Shown piece after piece: positions 1 to 7,703 of a stretch of 64,000 bases of DNA (its first letter is position 1; every line of letters begins with the position of its first letter). Source of the DNA: Actinoplanes subtropicus (GTDB taxonomy: Bacteria; Actinomycetota; Actinomycetes; Mycobacteriales; Micromonosporaceae); NCBI RefSeq assembly GCF_000721705.1, contig NZ_JOJL01000029.1, forward strand, positions 152,672 through 216,671. The letters are read 5' to 3'. The translations under genes and the position numbers were made by a program. The notes under the pieces are model-generated. The model did not search any database. It worked only from the letters and a program-made list of their open reading frames with translations, and was not told the origin of the DNA.

Positions 1-96
1 CTAGTATCTTGCCCGGCTAGTATCTTGCCCGGCTAGTATCTTGCCCGGCTAGTATCTTGCCCGGCTAGTATCTCGCCGGGCTAGTATCTCGCCCGG
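1..96. repeat. 16-bp tandem repeat array, six copies, cut by window edge
   Basis: Six consecutive 16-bp units begin with CTAGTATCT. The first four are identical (CTAGTATCTTGCCCGG) and the last two differ by one or two bases. A degenerate partial unit follows at 97-109. There are no spacers, so this is a minisatellite-like array, not a CRISPR. It probably continues to the left of the window. It lies just upstream of the deacylase gene at 237; whether it has a role is unknown. Confidence 0.9.
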
Positions 97-236
97 CCAT
101 CGTCTTGCGGCGAGTGGTGTGGGCGGCGAGGTGGCGGCTCCGGGTGCACCGATCGCATGTGGCCGCCCCGCCCGGCGGAGACGCGCCCAGGCGGGACTGT
201 CTCCTGGGCCGGGATTGGGCGAGGATGGCGGGCGTG

Positions 237-761
237 ATGGGAAGCCTCCAACTCGAACCCGCCCAATCCCGCCCCGACCTGCTCGCCGCGCCGGTGGCCA
301 AGGCGCTGGTCGACGTCGATCAGGTGCTGGTCGCGCCGATCGATCCCGGCCTGGCCGACACCGCCGCGTTCTGCGACGCGTACGGCGTGGGGCTGGACGT
401 CTCGGCGAACTGCGTGGTGGTGGCCGGCAAGCGCGACGGCGTGACCAAATACGCCGCCTGCGTCATCCTCGCCACCACCCGGGCCGACGTGAACGGCGTG
501 ATCCGCCGGCACCTGGACGTGCGTAAGTGCAGCTTCGCCCCGATGGACGAAGCGGTCGCGCTGACCGGGATGGAGTACGGCGGCATCACCCCGATCGGCC
601 TGCCCGCCGACTGGCCGATCCTGGTCGATGCCCGGGTCGCCGCCACCCCGCAGGTGATCGTCGGCTCCGGCGTCCGGCACAGCAAGATCGCGATCGCCGG
701 CCCGGCGCTAGGTTCGCTTCCCGGCGCCCAGGTCATCGAGGGCCTGGCGAAAGACGTCTAG
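237..761 (+). CDS. YbaK/EbsC-family aminoacyl-tRNA deacylase
   Basis: A predicted cytoplasmic hydrolase of the YbaK/ProX/EbsC fold, a family that removes wrongly attached amino acids from tRNA (for example Cys or Ala from tRNA-Pro). The protein has 174 residues, the usual size for a stand-alone member. It shows the conserved core: a segment like VVVAGKRDGVTKYAACVI, whose lysine sits where the family has its conserved active-site lysine, followed by a region like MEYGGITPIGLP that matches the family's glycine-rich substrate loop. I chose ATG 237 because homology begins right after it; in-frame starts at 225 and 105 would add sequence that looks non-coding. The tRNA specificity cannot be assigned. 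It converges on the DsbA-like gene, with the palindrome 767-796 between them. Confidence 0.8.
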   Translation: MGSLQLEPAQSRPDLLAAPVAKALVDVDQVLVAPIDPGLADTAAFCDAYGVGLDVSANCVVVAGKRDGVTKYAACVILATTRADVNGVIRRHLDVRKCSFAPMDEAVALTGMEYGGITPIGLPADWPILVDARVAATPQVIVGSGVRHSKIAIAGPALGSLPGAQVIEGLAKDV

Positions 762-766
762 ATCTA

Positions 767-796
767 TCAATGTCGTTCCACGTGAAACGTCATTGA
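767..796. promoter_or_regulatory. 30-bp palindrome with parS-like core (candidate ParB site)
   Basis: The sequence is an almost perfect palindrome centred at 781/782. Its core at 774-789, CGTTCCACGTGAAACG, matches the bacterial parS consensus (TGTTTCACGTGAAACA) at 13 of 16 positions and at 13 of 14 in the inner GTTNCACGTGAAAC core. Flanking TCAATG and CATTGA extend the dyad to 30 bp with two mismatched pairs. It sits between converging genes and overlaps the stop codon of the DsbA-like gene. ParB-binding sites cluster around oriC in actinomycetes and the pknB/crgA block near 31-45 kb is usually origin-proximal, so parS is plausible. A bidirectional terminator is the alternative reading. Confidence 0.6.
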
Positions 797-1431
797 TCAA
801 TGTCGACCGACTCCCGGCGGGCGATCTCCTCGAAGGCGGACAGGATCGTCGCCGACTCCTGGGCGCCCTGGATCGCGTACTTCCCGTCGATGACGAACGT
901 CGGGACGCTGGTGATGCCGAGCTCCTGCGCCTCGCGCAGGTCGGTGTTGACCGCCTCGGTCCCGGCCGGCGACTCCAGGTACGCCAGCGCCGCCGCCGGG
1001 TCGAGCCCGATCGAGCCGGCCACCTCGGCGAGCGCCGGCCGGGAGCCGATGTCGATGCCCTTGACGAAGTGCGCCTGCTGCAGCGCGTCCAGCATCTCGG
1101 CCTGCCGGCCCTGACCGGCCGCCCACGCGATCAGCCGGTGCGCCTCGAACGTATTGGCCGCGATCGCCCGGGCGAAGTCGAGGTGCAGACCGTCGCCCGC
1201 GGCGATCCCGGCGACGTGCGTGAACATCTGCTCGGCCCGCTCCCGCCCGCCGAACTTCGCGGCCATCGCGTCCTTGGTCCGCACGGGAGTGGGCACCGGG
1301 GAGGGATCGAGCTGGTACGCCCGGAACGTCACCGTCACGTCCCCCGGGAACTCGGCGATCGCCTTCTCGAGCCGCTTCTTGCCGATGTAGCACCACGGGC
1401 ACACGACATCGGACCAGACCTGAATATCCAC
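790..1431 (-). CDS. DsbA-family oxidoreductase, FrnE-like
   Basis: A thioredoxin-fold protein of 213 residues with a CPWC active-site motif at residues 11-14 and an inserted helical domain, followed by the cis-proline segment near GITSVPTFVIDG (about residues 172-183). This arrangement is typical of FrnE/DsbA-like disulfide oxidoreductases. There is no signal peptide, so it is predicted to act in the cytoplasm; relatives are linked to oxidative-stress tolerance or polyketide-associated redox steps. It is followed at a short interval on the same strand by the SufE gene, which lies upstream in transcription (1456-1890), so the two may be co-transcribed. Substrate unknown. Confidence 0.85.
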   Translation of the reverse strand: MDIQVWSDVVCPWCYIGKKRLEKAIAEFPGDVTVTFRAYQLDPSPVPTPVRTKDAMAAKFGGRERAEQMFTHVAGIAAGDGLHLDFARAIAANTFEAHRLIAWAAGQGRQAEMLDALQQAHFVKGIDIGSRPALAEVAGSIGLDPAAALAYLESPAGTEAVNTDLREAQELGITSVPTFVIDGKYAIQGAQESATILSAFEEIARRESVDIDQ

Positions 1432-1455
1432 GAGAACTCCGATCGGGGGCGAGGG

Positions 1456-1890
1456 TCAGCGGGGGGCGAGTTGCGCGGCGACCTGCCGCTTGAGCCGGGC
1501 GAGGATCGCCGACCCGCCGCGGATGCGCAGCGGGCTGATCGCCTGCCCCAGCCCCATCCGAGCGTAGAGATCATCCGGTACGGCGAGGATCTCGGCCGTC
1601 GACGCTCCCTCGAGCCCCTCGGCGAGCACGCCCGCGAACGCCCGGGTCGTCGGCGCCTCGGGCGGGCAGTCGAACCACGTCCGCACGGTGTCGTCCGGCT
1701 GGACCACGGCCTTGAGGAAGAACGCCGTCTGGCACTCGGGCACCTGCTCCATGCCGTCGTGCCCGGCCAATTCGGCCGGCAGCGGCGGCATCGCGTCGGC
1801 GAACTCGATCAGCATCTCGAGCACGACGTCGCGCGGGGCCGAGGCGAACTCCTCGACGATCTCGGCCAGCTTCGGGGGCATGTCGGTCAC
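1456..1890 (-). CDS. SufE family sulfur acceptor protein
   Basis: A 144-residue SufE-like protein. SufE accepts persulfide sulfur from a cysteine desulfurase and hands it to the Fe-S cluster scaffold. The acceptor cysteine is visible as VPECQTAFF with Cys53, equivalent to Cys51 of E. coli SufE, and the rest follows the family fold in length and order. No sufS, sufB or sufC gene is adjacent. In mycobacteria a SufE-like gene lies directly beside the thiosulfate sulfurtransferase SseA; here the sulfurtransferase (4996-5895) is about 3 kb away, which suggests a loosened version of that pairing. It is transcribed just ahead of the DsbA-like gene. Confidence 0.88.
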   Translation of the reverse strand: MTDMPPKLAEIVEEFASAPRDVVLEMLIEFADAMPPLPAELAGHDGMEQVPECQTAFFLKAVVQPDDTVRTWFDCPPEAPTTRAFAGVLAEGLEGASTAEILAVPDDLYARMGLGQAISPLRIRGGSAILARLKRQVAAQLAPR

Positions 1891-1914
1891 ACCCCGAACC
1901 CTACGTCGGCAACC

Positions 1915-2307
1915 TCAGGCGGATGCCGACGTCGGAAGGAGGGCCAGATCACTCAGGCTGATGATGCCGACGACCTTGCGATCGGCGTCACAGACCAGCA
2001 GCCGCCGGACGCCGCGCTCGCGCATCGCCTGCAGCGCCTCCTCCACGGTCGCCGACTGCTCAACCATGATCAGCTCGTGCGCGGTGATCGAGCCGAGCGT
2101 GGTCTTCTTGGGTGGCAGGTTCTCGGCGATCGCGCGGATCACGATGTCCCGGTCGGTGACCAGGCCCACCATGGTGGGGCCGCTGGTGACCACCACGTCG
2201 CCGATGCCCTTGTCCCGCATCGCCTGCGCGGCCTCGTCGAGCATCGTGGCCTCGGGCAGGTAGACGACCCGCCGAGTCATCACCTCGCCGACCGACACCT
2301 TGGCCAT
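1915..2307 (-). CDS. CBS-domain pair protein
   Basis: A 130-residue protein made almost entirely of two CBS motifs (approximately residues 10-60 and 75-125), the module that binds adenosine nucleotides such as AMP, ATP or SAM and usually regulates a partner. The start is set at ATG 2307, which has a good ribosome-binding site (GGGAGG, 8-9 bases upstream); an in-frame ATG at 2349 would overlap the end of proS. No enzymatic domain is attached. Such stand-alone CBS proteins are common in actinomycetes, often as dormancy or stress proteins, but the target is unknown. It lies downstream of proS on the same strand with a gap of 28 bases. Confidence 0.85.
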   Translation of the reverse strand: MAKVSVGEVMTRRVVYLPEATMLDEAAQAMRDKGIGDVVVTSGPTMVGLVTDRDIVIRAIAENLPPKKTTLGSITAHELIMVEQSATVEEALQAMRERGVRRLLVCDADRKVVGIISLSDLALLPTSASA

Positions 2308-2335
2308 GGTGGTTACCTCCCGTTGAAATGTCCGG

Positions 2336-4069
2336 TTACCCGAGTGCACCCGTGATTACACGTAGTACGTCCGTGATTGGCAGCTCGGATCGCTCGCCGG
2401 TGCGCCGGTCGCGGAATTCGACCAGGCCCTCGGCGAGGCGCCGGCCTACCACCACCGAGCGCGCGACGCCGATCAGCTCGGCATCGGTGAACTTCACACC
2501 CGCGGACAGCTGCGGCCGGTCGTCGACCAGCACCCGCAGGCCGGCCGCGACCAGCTGCCGGGCGAGCTCCAGCGCCGCCTCGACCTGGCCGTCCTTGCCG
2601 GCGGCGACCACGTGCACATCGGCCGGCGCGACCTCGTCCGGCCAGAGCAGGCCGCGCTCGTCGTGGTGCTGCTCGGCGATCGCCGCGACCGCGCGGGACA
2701 CGCCGATCCCGTACGAACCCATGGTCGGGCGCACCGGCTTGCCGTCGACGCCGAGCACATCGACCTTGAACGCGTCGGTGTACTTGCGACCGAGCTGGAA
2801 GACGTGCGCGATCTCGATGCCCCGCCGGATGGTGAGCGTGCCCTCGCCACACGACGGGCAGGGATCGCCGGCCCGCACCTCGGCCGCCTCGATCGTGCCG
2901 TCCGGGGTGAAGTCGCGGCCGGCCACCACGTTCGTCGCGTGCTTGCCGGCCTCGTTCGCGCCGGTCAGCCAGGCGGTGCCGGGGGCGACCCGCGGGTCGG
3001 CCAGGTAGCGCGCCTTGAGTCCTTGCGGGCCGATGTAGCCCTTGACCAGGTCGGGGCGGGACGCGAAGTCGTCGAAGAGGGTGGCGGTGGCGGGAGCGAG
3101 CGCGGCGTCGAGGCGCTTCAGATCAACTTCACGATCACCCGGTACGCCGATGACCAGCAGCTCTTCCTCGCCGCCGGGCTGCTGGACGGTGACCACCACG
3201 TTCTTCAGGGTGTCGGCGGCGGTCCAGTCGGTGCGGCCGTCCAGGGAGCGCTCGTTCGCCAGGTCGACCAGCGCGGCGATCGTCGGCGTCGCCGGGGTGT
3301 CGTGCACGGCCAGCGGCGCCGCGGCGGCGGAGACGACCACCGGCGCCGGTGTGATCACCGCCTCGGTGTTCGCCGCGTACGAGCACGTCGTGCAACCGAC
3401 AAACGTGTCCTCGCCCACCTCGGAGGCGGCCAGGAACTCCTCGGAGGCCGAGCCGCCCATGGCGCCGGACACCGCGGCGACGATCGTGTGGTCGAGGCCG
3501 AGCCGGTCGAAGATCCGCTGGTAGGAGGCGCGGACCGTGGCATAGACGGTGACCAGTTCGAGGTCGGTGAGCGTGAACGAGTACGCGTCCTTCATCAGGA
3601 ACTCGCGGCCGCGCAGCAGCCCGGCCCGGGGGCGCGCCTCGTCGCGATACTTGGTCTGCACCTGGAACAGCAGCCGGGGGAAGTCCCGGTAGGAGCTGGT
3701 CATGTCCTGCACGAGCAGGGTGAACATCTCCTCGTGGGTGGGCGCCAGCAGGTATTCGCCGCCGCGCCTGTCGCGCAGCCGGAAGATGTCGTCGCCGTAC
3801 TCCGTCCAGCGGTTGCTCAGCTCGTACGGCTCGCGCGGGAGCAGCGCCGGGAAGGAGACCTCCTGGCCGCCGATGGCGGTCATCTCCTCGCGCACCACGG
3901 CGGTCACCCGGTCGAGGACGAGCTTGCCGAGCGGGAGCCAGGTATACCCGCCCGGGGCGGCGCGACGGATGTACCCGGCGCGCAGCAGCAGCCGATGGCT
4001 CGGCACCTCCGCGTCCGCCGGCTCCTCACGCAGGGTCTTGAGCAGCAAGGTGGACATTCGTAACAGCAT
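2336..4069 (-). CDS. proS: Prolyl-tRNA synthetase (bacterial type, with editing insertion)
   Basis: Charges tRNA-Pro with proline in the cytoplasm. The protein of 577 residues has the class II aminoacyl-tRNA synthetase core, with motif 2 seen as [19 protein letters not shown] and motif 3 near the stretch [15 protein letters not shown]. The YbaK-like editing insertion lies between motifs 2 and 3 (about residues 220-390), and a C-terminal anticodon-binding domain ends the protein. Its length agrees with the bacterial-type enzyme (about 570-590 residues). ATG 4069 is preferred because the reading [14 protein letters not shown] corresponds to the mycobacterial N-terminus; ATG 4057 is possible, and the start at 4246 is too long. 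It is divergent from the SGNH gene. Confidence 0.96.
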   Translation of the reverse strand: MLLRMSTLLLKTLREEPADAEVPSHRLLLRAGYIRRAAPGGYTWLPLGKLVLDRVTAVVREEMTAIGGQEVSFPALLPREPYELSNRWTEYGDDIFRLRDRRGGEYLLAPTHEEMFTLLVQDMTSSYRDFPRLLFQVQTKYRDEARPRAGLLRGREFLMKDAYSFTLTDLELVTVYATVRASYQRIFDRLGLDHTIVAAVSGAMGGSASEEFLAASEVGEDTFVGCTTCSYAANTEAVITPAPVVVSAAAAPLAVHDTPATPTIAALVDLANERSLDGRTDWTAADTLKNVVVTVQQPGGEEELLVIGVPGDREVDLKRLDAALAPATATLFDDFASRPDLVKGYIGPQGLKARYLADPRVAPGTAWLTGANEAGKHATNVVAGRDFTPDGTIEAAEVRAGDPCPSCGEGTLTIRRGIEIAHVFQLGRKYTDAFKVDVLGVDGKPVRPTMGSYGIGVSRAVAAIAEQHHDERGLLWPDEVAPADVHVVAAGKDGQVEAALELARQLVAAGLRVLVDDRPQLSAGVKFTDAELIGVARSVVVGRRLAEGLVEFRDRRTGERSELPITDVLRVITGALG

Positions 4070-4205
4070 GCCGAGCAGCGTATTGAGGGCGCATCGGGGA
4101 AACCACCGGATATCGCTTGTGTCGCCATCGTCACGCTGCGATGTTGGTCCAACCGGTGGAAAACTCACTGCCAGATACAGGTGAAGGCACGTTAAGGGGG
4201 CGCGG

Positions 4206-4985
4206 ATGATCTGGCGCAGCTTCGTGGCCATGGGGGACAGCTTCACCGAGGGCCTCAGCGACGCATATCCCGACGGAACCTACCGCGGCTGGGCCGATCT
4301 GGTCGCCGCGCGGCTGGCGGTGGAGTACGGACCCGACTTCGGCTACGCGAACCTGGCGATTCGCGGCAAGCTGCTCGACCAGATCATCGATGAGCAGCTG
4401 GAACCGACCCTGGCGATGAGCCCGGGCCTGGTCAGCTTCGCCGGCGGCGGCAACGACGTGCTGCGCCCCCGGGTCGACGCGCACCGGCTGGTCGCCCGGA
4501 TGGAACCGATGGTGGCCCAGCTGCGCGAGCAGGGCACCGACGTGATCCTGTTCCGGTTCGCCGACGTCACCGCGCACCTGCCGGGGCAGCGCATCATGAG
4601 CCCGCGCGCGGCGATCCTCAACGACGGCGCCGCCATGCTCGGCGAGAAGTACGGCGCGTACGTGATCGATCTGTTCGGCGACGACAAGTTCCACCACCCG
4701 CAGATGTGGGCGCCCGACCGCCTGCACCTGTCCGCCGCCGGTCACCGCCGGGTCGCCGCGCACGTGCTCAGCGCGCTCGGCGTCGGCGCGGAGGACGAGT
4801 GGATGCTGGTGCCGCCGATGCCCGAGCCGACCCCGTGGCTGCTGGCCCGCGGCGCCGACCTGCGCTGGGCCCGCGAGCACCTGGTGCCGTGGGTGACCCG
4901 GCACGTGCGCGGCCACTCCAGTGGCGATCGCGTCACAGCCAAGCGTCCCGCGTTGGCCCCCATAGAGCGGCTATCGAAGCGCTAG
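4206..4985 (+). CDS. SGNH/GDSL-type hydrolase
   Basis: A 259-residue esterase/lipase of the SGNH superfamily. Block I is visible as AMGDSF with the nucleophile Ser12, block III as SFAGGGNDV, and block V as [10 protein letters not shown] carrying the catalytic Asp and His. There is no signal peptide, so it is probably intracellular. The acyl substrate cannot be deduced. It has an AAGGGGGC ribosome-binding region upstream of ATG 4206. The 136 bases between it and proS form a divergent promoter region with an inverted CCACCGG/CCGGTGG pair. It ends 10 bases before the sulfurtransferase start, so the two may be co-transcribed. Confidence 0.88.
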   Translation: MIWRSFVAMGDSFTEGLSDAYPDGTYRGWADLVAARLAVEYGPDFGYANLAIRGKLLDQIIDEQLEPTLAMSPGLVSFAGGGNDVLRPRVDAHRLVARMEPMVAQLREQGTDVILFRFADVTAHLPGQRIMSPRAAILNDGAAMLGEKYGAYVIDLFGDDKFHHPQMWAPDRLHLSAAGHRRVAAHVLSALGVGAEDEWMLVPPMPEPTPWLLARGADLRWAREHLVPWVTRHVRGHSSGDRVTAKRPALAPIERLSKR

Positions 4986-4995
4986 CGTGACAGGC

Positions 4996-5895
4996 ATGTC
5001 CGTTGCGAACGATCCGGCGCCTTCCCTGCAGGCCTACGCGCACCCCGACAAGCTCGTCACCACCGAGTGGCTGGCCGCCAACCTCGACACGCCCGGCCTC
5101 GTGGTCGTGGAGTCGGACGAGGACGTGCTGCTCTACGACACCGGGCACATCCCGGGCGCGGTCAAGGTCGACTGGCACCTCGAGCTCAACGACCAGGTCA
5201 CCCGCGACTACCTCGATCCCGCCGCGTTCGCCGCCATGTGTGAGGCGAAGGGCATCGGCCGGGACGACACGATCGTCTTCTACGGGGACAACTTCAACTG
5301 GTGGGCGGCGTACGCCCTCTGGGTCTTCAGTCTCTTCGGCCACCGTGACGTCCGGCTGCTGGACGGCGGCCGGCAGAAGTGGGTGGCCGAAGGCCGCCCG
5401 GTCACCCGGGAGAAGACCGAGCGCCCGGCGGCGGAGTATCCGGTGCCGGTCCGCAGCGACGTCGAGATCCGCGCCTTCCGCGACCAGGTCATGGGGCACA
5501 TCGCGAGCGGCCGGCCGCTGGTCGACGTGCGCTCGCCGCAGGAGTACACCGGCGAGCTCACGCACATGGCGGCGTACCCGCAGGAGGGCGCGCTGCGCGG
5601 CGGGCACATCCCGGGCGCGCTGAGCAAGCCGTGGAAGTCGGCGGCGAACGACGACGGCACGTTCAAGCCGGCCGACGAGCTCACCACGATCTACCACGAC
5701 GAGCTCGGGCTGGAATCGGGCGACGACATCATCGCCTACTGCCGGATCGGGGAGCGGTCGAGCCACACCTGGTTCGTGCTGCACCACCTGCTCGGCTACC
5801 CGCAGGTCCGCAACTACGACGGCTCCTGGACGGAGTGGGGCAACCTGGTGCGCGCGCCGATCGCCAAGGGCCCCGAGCCCGGGGGCATGCACTGA
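4996..5895 (+). CDS. sseA: Thiosulfate sulfurtransferase (two rhodanese domains), SseA-like
   Basis: Transfers sulfane sulfur from a donor such as thiosulfate to an acceptor. The 299-residue protein has an N-terminal inactive rhodanese domain (about residues 20-140) and a C-terminal active one (about 160-290). The persulfide-forming cysteine lies in the loop [11 protein letters not shown], at Cys249 counted from ATG 4996. The CRIGERS loop is the form typical of actinobacterial SseA/CysA proteins. I chose ATG 4996; GTG 4987 is also in frame. Transcription probably ends at the hairpin 5906-5949. Confidence 0.9.
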   Translation: MSVANDPAPSLQAYAHPDKLVTTEWLAANLDTPGLVVVESDEDVLLYDTGHIPGAVKVDWHLELNDQVTRDYLDPAAFAAMCEAKGIGRDDTIVFYGDNFNWWAAYALWVFSLFGHRDVRLLDGGRQKWVAEGRPVTREKTERPAAEYPVPVRSDVEIRAFRDQVMGHIASGRPLVDVRSPQEYTGELTHMAAYPQEGALRGGHIPGALSKPWKSAANDDGTFKPADELTTIYHDELGLESGDDIIAYCRIGERSSHTWFVLHHLLGYPQVRNYDGSWTEWGNLVRAPIAKGPEPGGMH

Positions 5896-5905
5896 GTTTG
5901 CGGTG

Positions 5906-5949
5906 CGGGCGAGAAAACTGTCAGGGGTAACCGGTAGTTTTCTCGCCCG
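5906..5949 (+). promoter_or_regulatory. 14-bp-arm hairpin ending inside the HSP90 start codon
   Basis: A perfect inverted repeat (arms CGGGCGAGAAAACT at 5906-5919 and AGTTTTCTCGCCCG at 5936-5949) encloses a 16-base loop. The last base of the right arm is the G of the GTG start codon of the HSP90 gene. No Shine-Dalgarno sequence lies between. The right arm also contains TAGTTT (5935-5940), a possible -10 box 8 bases before GTG, which would give a leaderless or near-leaderless mRNA. It may be a terminator for sseA, an operator over the HSP90 promoter, or an mRNA structure masking the start. No CIRCE or HAIR heat-shock operator was seen. Confidence 0.6.
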
Positions 5950-7703
5950 TGAGCAACACGTTCCAGGTCGATCTACGGGGCATCGTCGATCTGCTGAGTC
6001 ACCACCTCTACGCGAGCCCACGCGTCTACGTCCGCGAGCTGCTGCAGAACGCGGTGGATGCGATCGTCGCGACCGGCTCGCCGGCGGCCGGCGCCATTCA
6101 AATCAGCACGGGCCGGATCAGCACCGGCGCCGACGGCCTGCGGATCAGCGACAACGGCATCGGGCTGACCGACGCCCAGGTGCACGAGTTGCTGGCCACG
6201 ATCGGGCGCAGCTCGAAACGCGACGAGCTCGGCTTCGCCCGGCACGAGTTCCTCGGCCAGTTCGGCATCGGCCTGCTCTCCTGCTTCCTGGTGGCCGACG
6301 AGATCCGGGTGCACACCCGGCGGGCCGGCGCCGAGCCGGTGCGCTGGACGGGTTACTCCGACGGCCGCTACGAGGTGGGTCCGGGCGAGGAGCGCGAGCC
6401 GGGGACCACGGTCACCCTGCTGCCGCGCCGCGGCGCCGAGCACCTTCTTTCCGGTACGACCGTCCGCGAGCTCGCCGAGATGTACGGGTCGATGTTGCCG
6501 GTCGCCGTCGAGGTGGACGGGCAGCCGACGACCGCGGGCGTGGTGCCGTGGGAGGCCGGGCGTGCGGAGCTCTACGCGTACGGCGAAAAGATCTTCGGTT
6601 TTGCTCCGTTCGACGTGATCGAGCTGGACGTGCCCGAGGCGGGCCTGACCGGGGCCGCGTTCGTGCTGCCCGCCCCGGTCAACCCGGCGACCCGCGGCGG
6701 TCACCGGGTCTATCTCAAGCGCATGCTGCTGGCCGAGAGCGTGGAGGGGCTGCTGCCCGAGTGGGCGTTCTTCGCCCGATGCGTGGTCGACAGCACCGAG
6801 CTGCGCCCGACCGCGAGCCGCGAGGCGCTGTACGACGACGGCCTGCTCAACGCCGCCCGCGAGGCGATCGCCGACCAGCTGCGCGGGTGGCTGGTGCGGC
6901 TGGCCACCTCCGAACCGCGGCGGCTGGCCCGGTTCCTCGGCATCCATCATCTCGGGGTCAAGGCGCTCGCCCTGCACGACGACGAGATGCTGCGCATCGT
7001 CGAGCAGTGGTACCCGATGGAGACCAACATGGGCCACGTCACGCTCGCCGAGTTCCGCGAGCGGCACGGCCTGATCCGGTACGCGGCGACCGCCGACGAG
7101 TTCCGCCAGCTCGCCTCCGTCGCCGCCGCGCAGGATGTCGGCCTGGTCAACGGCGGCTACGTCTACGACACCGAGATCATCGAGCGGCTGGCCACAGTGG
7201 ACCCCGAGGTCCGCGCCGAGCGGCTCGAGCCGACCGACCTGGCCACCCGCTTCACCGGGCTGGATGCCGAGGCCGAGCTGCGGCTGCGCCCGTTCCTCGC
7301 GGCCGCGCAGCGCCGGCTCGACCGGCTCGGCTGCGAGGTGGTGATCCGCGCGTACGACCCGGTCACGCTGCCGGCTCTCTATCTGGTGAGCCGGGCGGCG
7401 GCGTTCCACGACGAGTTGACCGCGAGCCGCGACCGGGCCGACGACATCTGGGGCGGCGTGCTCGACGCGCTGGCCACCACCGCGCCGGCCGACCGCCCGC
7501 AGCTCGTGCTGAATGCGCGGAATCCGCTGGTCCGCCGGGTCACCGCGATCGCCGATCCCGAGCTGGCCGGTCTCGCCGTCGAGTCGCTCTACGGCCAGGC
7601 GCTGATGCTCGGCCACCACCCGATCCGCCCGGCCGACGCGGCGCTGCTGACCACGTCGATGCTCGGCCTGCTGGACCGCGCGCTGCCTGGAGGTGAGGTA
7701 TGA
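5949..7703 (+). CDS. HSP90 family molecular chaperone (HtpG-like)
   Basis: A 584-residue GHKL-ATPase chaperone. The N-terminal ATP-binding domain shows the Bergerat motifs: YVRELLQNAVDA with the conserved Glu and Asn, the DNGIG motif, and GQFGIGLLSCF. Middle and C-terminal HSP90 regions follow. It is a little shorter than E. coli HtpG and shows no MEEVD-type tail. The start is GTG 5949. Its stop overlaps the start of the following TPR-protein gene by four bases, so the two are translationally coupled. That pairing suggests a chaperone with a dedicated TPR partner, but interaction is inference. Regulation may involve the hairpin on the start codon. Confidence 0.9.
   Translation: MSNTFQVDLRGIVDLLSHHLYASPRVYVRELLQNAVDAIVATGSPAAGAIQISTGRISTGADGLRISDNGIGLTDAQVHELLATIGRSSKRDELGFARHEFLGQFGIGLLSCFLVADEIRVHTRRAGAEPVRWTGYSDGRYEVGPGEEREPGTTVTLLPRRGAEHLLSGTTVRELAEMYGSMLPVAVEVDGQPTTAGVVPWEAGRAELYAYGEKIFGFAPFDVIELDVPEAGLTGAAFVLPAPVNPATRGGHRVYLKRMLLAESVEGLLPEWAFFARCVVDSTELRPTASREALYDDGLLNAAREAIADQLRGWLVRLATSEPRRLARFLGIHHLGVKALALHDDEMLRIVEQWYPMETNMGHVTLAEFRERHGLIRYAATADEFRQLASVAAAQDVGLVNGGYVYDTEIIERLATVDPEVRAERLEPTDLATRFTGLDAEAELRLRPFLAAAQRRLDRLGCEVVIRAYDPVTLPALYLVSRAAAFHDELTASRDRADDIWGGVLDALATTAPADRPQLVLNARNPLVRRVTAIADPELAGLAVESLYGQALMLGHHPIRPADAALLTTSMLGLLDRALPGGEV

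Noticed and set aside
1..96. CRISPR array
   Set aside because: Units are directly abutting, only 16 bp long, and without spacers; no cas genes are present.
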